From positions 1 to 34,723 of IMG/VR virus record IMGVR_UViG_3300048999_000096: DNA of 34,723 nt. One strand, written 5' to 3'. Within the stretch, counting starts at the first letter, position 1. Each line of letters begins with the position of its first letter. Positions 30,917-34,723 of this stretch are shown here, piece after piece. Below the pieces are notes generated by a model, which was given only the letters and a program-made list of their open reading frames with translations, was not told the DNA's origin and did no database searches. The stretch comes from a virus. The position numbers and the translations under genes were made by a program.

Positions 30917-31161
30917 CGCCCGCTCGGCGCCGTCGCGCCCCGCCGAAGGCCGAGGCGGAGTACGTGCCCGGGACGCTCCTCAACTGGAACGCCTCGACGC
31001 ACTGGGACTACGACGGCCCCCGCCCCTGCCGGTACTGCGACGTCCCCACCCAACTCCGCGACTCCCACGGCAAGCACGCGCACAAGACGTGCGCTGAAGA
31101 AGCCCTCGCTCAGCAGGTTTCTGATGCGGCTGAGGCCTACCACCAGAACGGACCACGATGA
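30913..31161 (+). CDS. small zinc-knuckle protein
   Basis: An 82-residue basic protein. PCRYCDVPTQLRDSHGKHAH and then Cys60 form a CxxC...H...C pattern (Cys39, Cys42, a His in 52-57, Cys60) likely to bind zinc. The N-terminus is Arg/Pro-rich. The GTG start overlaps the methyltransferase stop by four bases. Function unknown; nucleic-acid binding is plausible. Confidence 0.68.
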   Translation: MTPARRRRAPPKAEAEYVPGTLLNWNASTHWDYDGPRPCRYCDVPTQLRDSHGKHAHKTCAEEALAQQVSDAAEAYHQNGPR

Positions 31162-31712
31162 CCGACCGCACCTTCACCCGCGAGCAGCTCGACGCCTGGG
31201 ACCTTCCCGGCGCTTGGGCCGCCAACGCCCCCGAGATCCTGCACCGCGAGCAGGTCGACACCCGCCGCTGGGTGTCCGTGAACGAGCTGATCTTCCGCGC
31301 CCCGGACGACGGCAAGGCGTACCGCGTCTACTACGACCAGGGCCTGACCGAGAACCAGGAAGACACCGACCCCTGGAACGACGACCGCGAGATCAAGGGC
31401 ACTGAGGTCGAGCAGCGCGCCAAGACCACCATGGTCTGGGAGGACACCCGCGCCGAGGCTGCCTCGGCCGAGCAGCCCGCCGCCCCGGAGATCCCCGCAG
31501 AGACCGCCGCGCACGTCCTCTTCCAAGAGCGCCTCGGCGGCTGGCCACCCTCCACCTTCGCCGCCAAGTTGCTGAACCTCTGGACGTCGGCCGACACCGC
31601 GAACGCCGAACACCTCGCCGACGCCTTCCCCGCGTACGCCGCCGCCATCGCCCTCGTGAAGAGCGGCCAGCCCGGCATCACGCAGCTGCGCGCCATCGCT
31701 GGCGACGACTGA
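31158..31712 (+). CDS. hypothetical early protein
   Basis: A 184-residue acidic protein overlapping the previous gene by four bases. It has an alpha/beta N-terminal half (REQLDAWDLPGAWAANAPEI, YRVYYDQGLTENQED), an Ala/Glu-rich linker (RAEAASAEQPAAPEIP) and a helical C-terminus (ERLGGWPPSTFAAKLLNLWT). No family is recognised. It is the last gene before two terminator-like hairpins. Confidence 0.7.
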   Translation: MTDRTFTREQLDAWDLPGAWAANAPEILHREQVDTRRWVSVNELIFRAPDDGKAYRVYYDQGLTENQEDTDPWNDDREIKGTEVEQRAKTTMVWEDTRAEAASAEQPAAPEIPAETAAHVLFQERLGGWPPSTFAAKLLNLWTSADTANAEHLADAFPAYAAAIALVKSGQPGITQLRAIAGDD

Positions 31713-31722
31713 CCACCCTCCC

Positions 31723-31764
31723 GACGGCCGCGCCCCCGGGGCGTCCCCCACGCCCGCGGCCGTC
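31723..31764 (+). terminator. terminator-like hairpin 1
   Basis: GACGGCCGCG (31723-31732) and CGCGGCCGTC (31755-31764) are a perfect 10-base inverted repeat. The loop contains a GCGT/ACGC inner stem. It starts 10 bases after a stop codon. One base separates it from the next hairpin. Confidence 0.7.
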
Positions 31765-31765
31765 A

Positions 31766-31798
31766 CCGGGTCCCGCCGTCCCCCACGGCGGGACCCGG
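31766..31798 (+). terminator. terminator-like hairpin 2
   Basis: CCGGGTCCCGCCGT (31766-31779) and ACGGCGGGACCCGG (31785-31798) pair perfectly over 14 positions with a CCCCC loop, one of the strongest stems in the window. With hairpin 1 it breaks the early operon, so the genes from 31838 may need antitermination or their own promoter. No clear promoter is seen in the 39 bases before the next start. Confidence 0.82.
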
Positions 31799-31837
31799 CC
31801 CCCAACCCCGCACCACCCACACGGAAAGGCACAGCAC

Positions 31838-32275
31838 ATGCCCAAGCTGCCCGCCCACCAGACGCCCGAAGCCAAGCTCGACTCGGCCGCCGGGCACATC
31901 GACGTCGCCCTCACCCGCGACCAGAAGCGCGGCGCCTTCGAGAAGCCCGGCTACGTCATGTACGCCATCGTCGCGCTCACCTCCACCTCGTACACCGGCC
32001 ACGCGGACGGCGAGGACAAGGCCCCGCACGTCAAGTTCCGCATCACCGAGTGCGAGGTGGCCGCCAGCGACGAGGAGGCCGTCACCCTCGCCGACGCGAA
32101 GCGCGCCATGTGGAGGCGCCGCCAGATGGAGGGGACGTTCGACGAGGTTGGCCCCGGTCCGACGAAGCCGGACGACGTCCTCGCGGCCGGGCTCGCCGGG
32201 CACCCCACCGAAGACGAGTACCGCGAGCACCAGCGCGCGAAGGAAGACCGCCGCCGCGGCGAGTACGTGAGGTGA
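31838..32275 (+). CDS. hypothetical early protein
   Basis: A 145-residue protein with GGAAAGG upstream of its ATG. The N-terminal part is beta-rich (GYVMYAIVALTSTSYTGHAD, PHVKFRITECEVAA). The C-terminal part is charged and helical (EHQRAKEDRRRGEYVR). I do not recognise a family. It is the first gene after the double terminator and overlaps or abuts the replication-protein leader. Confidence 0.7.
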   Translation: MPKLPAHQTPEAKLDSAAGHIDVALTRDQKRGAFEKPGYVMYAIVALTSTSYTGHADGEDKAPHVKFRITECEVAASDEEAVTLADAKRAMWRRRQMEGTFDEVGPGPTKPDDVLAAGLAGHPTEDEYREHQRAKEDRRRGEYVR

Positions 32276-32361
32276 CCCGCACCGCCCAGGGCCAGCACGG
32301 CCGGCACCCCGGGCGGATCTTGCCGGAACGATCCCGCACCACACCTGAGAGAGACACCGAG

Positions 32362-33198
32362 TTGAGCATCGACGAGCAGGCCCCCGCCAGCGGGAGCGTC
32401 CCGAACGCCTTCGGGAACGCCCTCGCCTGGAAATGGGTGCCCAGCATGCCGTCCGCGTTGAAGCGCGCGCACGTGCACACGCTGCTCTACGCGCTCCGCT
32501 CGATGGCCAGCGCCTCCGGGGAACTCCGCTTCGCCGACCGCAAGCCGATGACCATCAAGGCCATCTCGCGGGCCGCCGGATGCGACGAGAGGGACGCCCG
32601 TGACCGCCTCGATGCCGCCATCAAGGCGGGGGTCGTCCGGGTCGTCGGGGAGCGCCGACGAGGCCGCTCAGCCCTGTACGTGATCATGCCGACCCCGTTC
32701 CCGGATTGGGCCGCTGCGGTCGCGTATCTGGAGTTCGTGAAGGAGGAGCGGGAGGCGGCTCGGCAGAAGCGGGAGGTCGAGCGGAAGGCCGCTCCGTGGA
32801 CTGAGGAGAACGGGGGGCGGTCCCCCGAACTGGAAGACGGGGAGAACGGGGGACCGCCCCCCGAACTTCCGGGCCCTGAACAGAAGTCAGAACGGGGGAC
32901 CGCCCCCCGAATGAGTTCAGGGGACCGCCCCCTGAACGGTTCAGGGGACCGCCCCCCGTACACCCCAGGGGGTTACCCATGGGGTTCCCATGACGGGGCT
33001 GAGGTCGGTTTCCAACCTCAGGTAGTTGGGGCTTCCGGCCCTCAAGATCATCCCCCCCAGGAAGACACCACCAGCGGCGAACTCGCCCCCGGCTGGATCC
33101 CCTGCGAGCGCTGCCACGACCCGATGCTCCCCCGCTTCGGCCGCCGCACCCACGCCCACTGCCCACCCGTCACCGACCGAGAGAGGCACACCGCATGA
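32362..33198 (+). CDS. putative replication initiator, winged-helix type
   Basis: A 278-residue protein if it starts at TTG 32362 after GAGAGAGA. A GTG at 32272 would give 308 residues and a GTGA overlap, but the extra stretch is Arg-rich with codons unusual here. Residues about 20-115 look like a DNA-binding helical/winged-helix domain (GNALAWKWVPSMPSALKRAH, MTIKAISRAAGCDERDARDR, AGVVRVVGERRRG). Then comes a charged helix and a Pro/Gly-rich region coded by iteron-like repeats. The C-terminus has a zinc-knuckle-like CERCHDPMLPRFGRRTHAHC. Placement and internal repeats resemble phage initiators such as lambda O, by analogy only. Confidence 0.65.
   Translation: MSIDEQAPASGSVPNAFGNALAWKWVPSMPSALKRAHVHTLLYALRSMASASGELRFADRKPMTIKAISRAAGCDERDARDRLDAAIKAGVVRVVGERRRGRSALYVIMPTPFPDWAAAVAYLEFVKEEREAARQKREVERKAAPWTEENGGRSPELEDGENGGPPPELPGPEQKSERGTAPRMSSGDRPLNGSGDRPPYTPGGYPWGSHDGAEVGFQPQVVGASGPQDHPPQEDTTSGELAPGWIPCERCHDPMLPRFGRRTHAHCPPVTDRERHTA
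32811..32958. repeat. iteron-like 17-mers, candidate replication origin
   Basis: Five copies: 32811-32827 (CGGGGGGCGGTCCCCCG), 32847-32863 and 32893-32909 (CGGGGGACCGCCCCCCG, exact reverse complement of the first), 32918-32934 and 32942-32958 (CAGGGG variants). Centres are 36, 46, 25 and 24 bases apart. Each is itself partly palindromic. They are translated in different frames (GGPPPE, RGTAPR, SGDRPL), so the DNA, not the peptide, is conserved. They lie inside the putative initiator gene. Confidence 0.65.
33001..33019. other. hairpin beside the iteron array
   Basis: GAGGTCGG-TTT-CCAACCTC is an 8-pair stem with one mismatch and a TTT loop, about 40 bases after the last 17-mer and inside the same gene. 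It might be part of an origin or simply coding sequence. Confidence 0.35.
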
Positions 33199-33962
33199 CC
33201 GCGCCGTACTACGAAGACGACACCGTGCAGCTGTACCTCGGCGACATGCACGAGATCCTGCCCGAGCTGAACATCACCGCTGACCTGATCGTCGCCGACC
33301 CGCCCTACGGCGAGACGTCCCTCGCGTGGGACCGGTGGCCGAAGGGCTGGCCCGAACTCGCACGCGACGCCGCCAGCTCGATGTGGTGCTTCGGCTCGAT
33401 GCGCATGTTCCTCGACCGCGGGCCGGAGTTCACAGACTGGAAGCTCAGCCAGGACGTTGTATGGCGCAAGAACGCCGGATCGGGCTTCGCCACCGACCGC
33501 TTCAAGCGCATCCACGAACACGCTCTGCACTGGTACCGAGGGAACTGGCGAGACGTCCACCACGACGCTCAGCGCGAGACAGCGCCACCGACCAACTCGG
33601 ATCGTGAGGTCCGGCTCAACTCAACCGTCCGCCAGCACAGGGGTGACCAGTACCACCACGGGGTCATCAAGCCTGGCGCCTGGGTGGACGACGGAACTCG
33701 CCTCGTGCCCAGCGTCATCGACGCGAAGAACATGCGCGGGCGAGCGCTCCATCCGACAGAGAAGTCAATCGGCATCCTCACTCCGCTGATTCGCTACGCC
33801 TGCCCCGAAGGCGGCCTCGTCGTTGACCCATTCGCCGGGTCCGGCAGCACCTTGGACGCCGCCCGCCAGACCGGCCGCCGGGCCATCGGCATCGAAGCCC
33901 GCGAGGACTACTGCGAAGCCGCCGCCCGACGCCTCTCCGCGCTCACCCTGCCCACCGCCTGA
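33195..33962 (+). CDS. N6-adenine or N4-cytosine DNA methyltransferase
   Basis: A 255-residue amino-methyltransferase of the beta-type order: catalytic motif DPPY at residues 35-38 near the N-terminus and the SAM-binding DPFAGSGSTLDAA at 211-223 near the C-terminus. RALHPTEKSIGILTPLIRYA before motif I is typical. DPPY is common in adenine methyltransferases, so N6-A is slightly favoured, but N4-C is not excluded. The middle is the target-recognition region. No cognate restriction enzyme is visible. It overlaps the replication gene by four bases. Confidence 0.9.
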   Translation: MTAPYYEDDTVQLYLGDMHEILPELNITADLIVADPPYGETSLAWDRWPKGWPELARDAASSMWCFGSMRMFLDRGPEFTDWKLSQDVVWRKNAGSGFATDRFKRIHEHALHWYRGNWRDVHHDAQRETAPPTNSDREVRLNSTVRQHRGDQYHHGVIKPGAWVDDGTRLVPSVIDAKNMRGRALHPTEKSIGILTPLIRYACPEGGLVVDPFAGSGSTLDAARQTGRRAIGIEAREDYCEAAARRLSALTLPTA

Positions 33963-34012
33963 CCTGCACCGCCGACCAACCGCCCCACGACCAACCCCCG
34001 GGGAGACACGCC

Positions 34013-34624
34013 ATGACCAGCCTGTTTGACCTCACCGCCACCACACCGAACCTCCCCTGCCGCAGCGTTGACCCCGAGATCTTCTTCAGCAAAAGCAGCA
34101 GCGACAGGGAAGCCGCGAAGGCTCTCTGCCAGGGCTGCCCGATCAAGCAGGCGTGCGCGCAGTACGCCCTCGACCACCGCGACGTGAAGGGCGTGTGGGG
34201 CGGCACCACTGCCGCCGGCCGCCGCCAGTTCTGGACTGGTGAGCCGTCGCGCTTCGACGAGCAGGGGCGGCTGCGGCTGGAGTGCGGGTCGGAGCGGGCG
34301 TACCGGGCGCACTTCTCGTACCGCGAGCAGCCGTGTGACGCCTGCCTGGCTGCGCATCAGGCGCAGATCGAGGGTGAGCGGCGGGCGCGGCTGGCCGAGG
34401 AGCACGCGAAGGGTGGGTCGTCGCGGGGCTATTTCATTCACCGCCGGTTGGGGGAGGTGGCGTGCGGGCTGTGTCGGGCGGGTCAGGGGCGTGAGGCGAA
34501 GGCGCGGCGTGCGCGGGAGCGTGCGGACGCTGAGCGGGCGCGTGCGTCGTGGGGTGACCCGTGGGACCCCAGGACCGCGCTAGCCCCTCAGGCGGGCGTA
34601 CAGAGCCTCGCCATCGCTAGCTGA
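34013..34624 (+). CDS. WhiB-family Fe-S protein with extended Cys-rich C-terminus
   Basis: A 203-residue protein. Residues 1-75 are a WhiB domain: Cys16, Cys39, Cys42 and Cys48 (CQGCPIKQAC) should hold a 4Fe-4S cluster, and GVWGGTT is the conserved turn. WhiB proteins bind the host sigma factor and alter transcription; phage versions can block host genes. Unusual is the extra 125 residues with two similar Cys/His units (CGSERAYRAHFSYREQPCDAC and SRGYFIHRRLGEVACGLC) and a basic helical tail. A GGGGAGA site precedes the ATG. Confidence 0.9.
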   Translation: MTSLFDLTATTPNLPCRSVDPEIFFSKSSSDREAAKALCQGCPIKQACAQYALDHRDVKGVWGGTTAAGRRQFWTGEPSRFDEQGRLRLECGSERAYRAHFSYREQPCDACLAAHQAQIEGERRARLAEEHAKGGSSRGYFIHRRLGEVACGLCRAGQGREAKARRARERADAERARASWGDPWDPRTALAPQAGVQSLAIAS

Positions 34625-34648
34625 CACACCACCACCAAGGAGACATCC

Positions 34649-34723
34649 ATGTCCGAACTGGACAACGCCCGCGCCGGACTTCAGCGCTACGCCCTCATGA
34701 ATGGCCCCGGGTTCATCGAGCGG
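34649..34723 (+). CDS. truncated gene at the right edge
   Basis: An ATG preceded by AAGGAG opens a frame (MSELDNARAGLQRYALMNGP and on) that runs off the window after 25 codons. The start is convincing from the ribosome site and codon use. Too little is present to assign a family. Confidence 0.6.
   Translation, partial: MSELDNARAGLQRYALMNGPGFIER

Noticed and set aside
32272-32361. GTG 32272 as the start of the replication protein
   Set aside because: It would fit the GTGA overlap habit, but the added residues are Arg-rich with rare codons such as AGA. TTG 32362 has a better leader. Kept as an alternative.
1-34723. CRISPR array, insertion sequence, rRNA or transposase
   Set aside because: No regularly spaced repeats, terminal inverted repeats with transposase, or rRNA signatures were seen in reading the sequence.

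Overview
The window is about 34.7 kb of a temperate siphovirus (long non-contractile tail) that infects a high-GC actinomycete, most likely Streptomyces. The evidence is the very high GC with strong G/C at third codon positions, many GTG starts, a WhiB-family protein, an attachment site matching the 3' half of an actinobacterial tRNA-Arg(UCU), and HK97-type head genes followed by long-tail genes. Phage genes lie on both sides of the attachment site. The sequence is therefore best read as an unintegrated (circular or permuted) phage genome carrying attP, not as a prophage end. Both window edges cut through genes.

Layout. (1) 1-8509, packaging and head: C-terminus of the large terminase, a portal fused to a MuF-like minor head domain, two small unknowns, HK97-type prohead protease, major capsid protein, two small head-region unknowns, head-tail adaptor, gp10-like connector, tail terminator, an unknown and the major tail protein. 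(2) 8602-16371, tail: an assembly chaperone made in two forms by a -1 frameshift at CCCGGGG, a 1158-residue tape measure, a Dit-like protein, and baseplate, hub and minor tail proteins. (3) 16385-20172, lysis and host contact: amidase endolysin, a two-helix holin, a four-helix membrane protein, a membrane-anchored coiled-coil protein and a collagen-like, repeat-bearing tail fibre. A strong terminator follows. (4) 20292-22514, a cassette bounded by terminators: an HTH-TPR regulator, a six-cysteine protein, a 53-residue CxxC protein and a convergent small HTH regulator. (5) 22565-24049, integration: attP core with flanking 17-bp arm repeats, a terminator just after the tRNA 3' end, and a tyrosine integrase. 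(6) 24066-25706, immunity region: a leftward unknown gene, a leftward repressor-like gene, palindromic operator candidates and rightward early genes preceded by a 25-bp repeat. (7) 25801-34723, early operon with mostly 4-bp stop/start overlaps: small unknowns, two tiny membrane peptides, tandem winged-helix-like proteins, a Rad52-type annealing protein, RusA-like resolvase, C5-cytosine methyltransferase, a winged-helix replication protein with iteron-like repeats inside its gene, an N6/N4-type methyltransferase, a WhiB-like protein and a truncated last gene.

How it fits together. The late genes run rightward from packaging to fibre. Integrase, repressor and operators form the lysogeny switch. 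The early operon supplies recombination (Rad52 and RusA types), DNA modification, probable replication initiation and host-transcription control. The signals I think most deserve follow-up are the iteron-like 17-mers inside the putative initiator gene, which are read in all three frames. Next are the three-copy GGCCAAGCGC motif in attP, the start-associated 25-bp repeat, and the HTH-TPR cassette beside attP.
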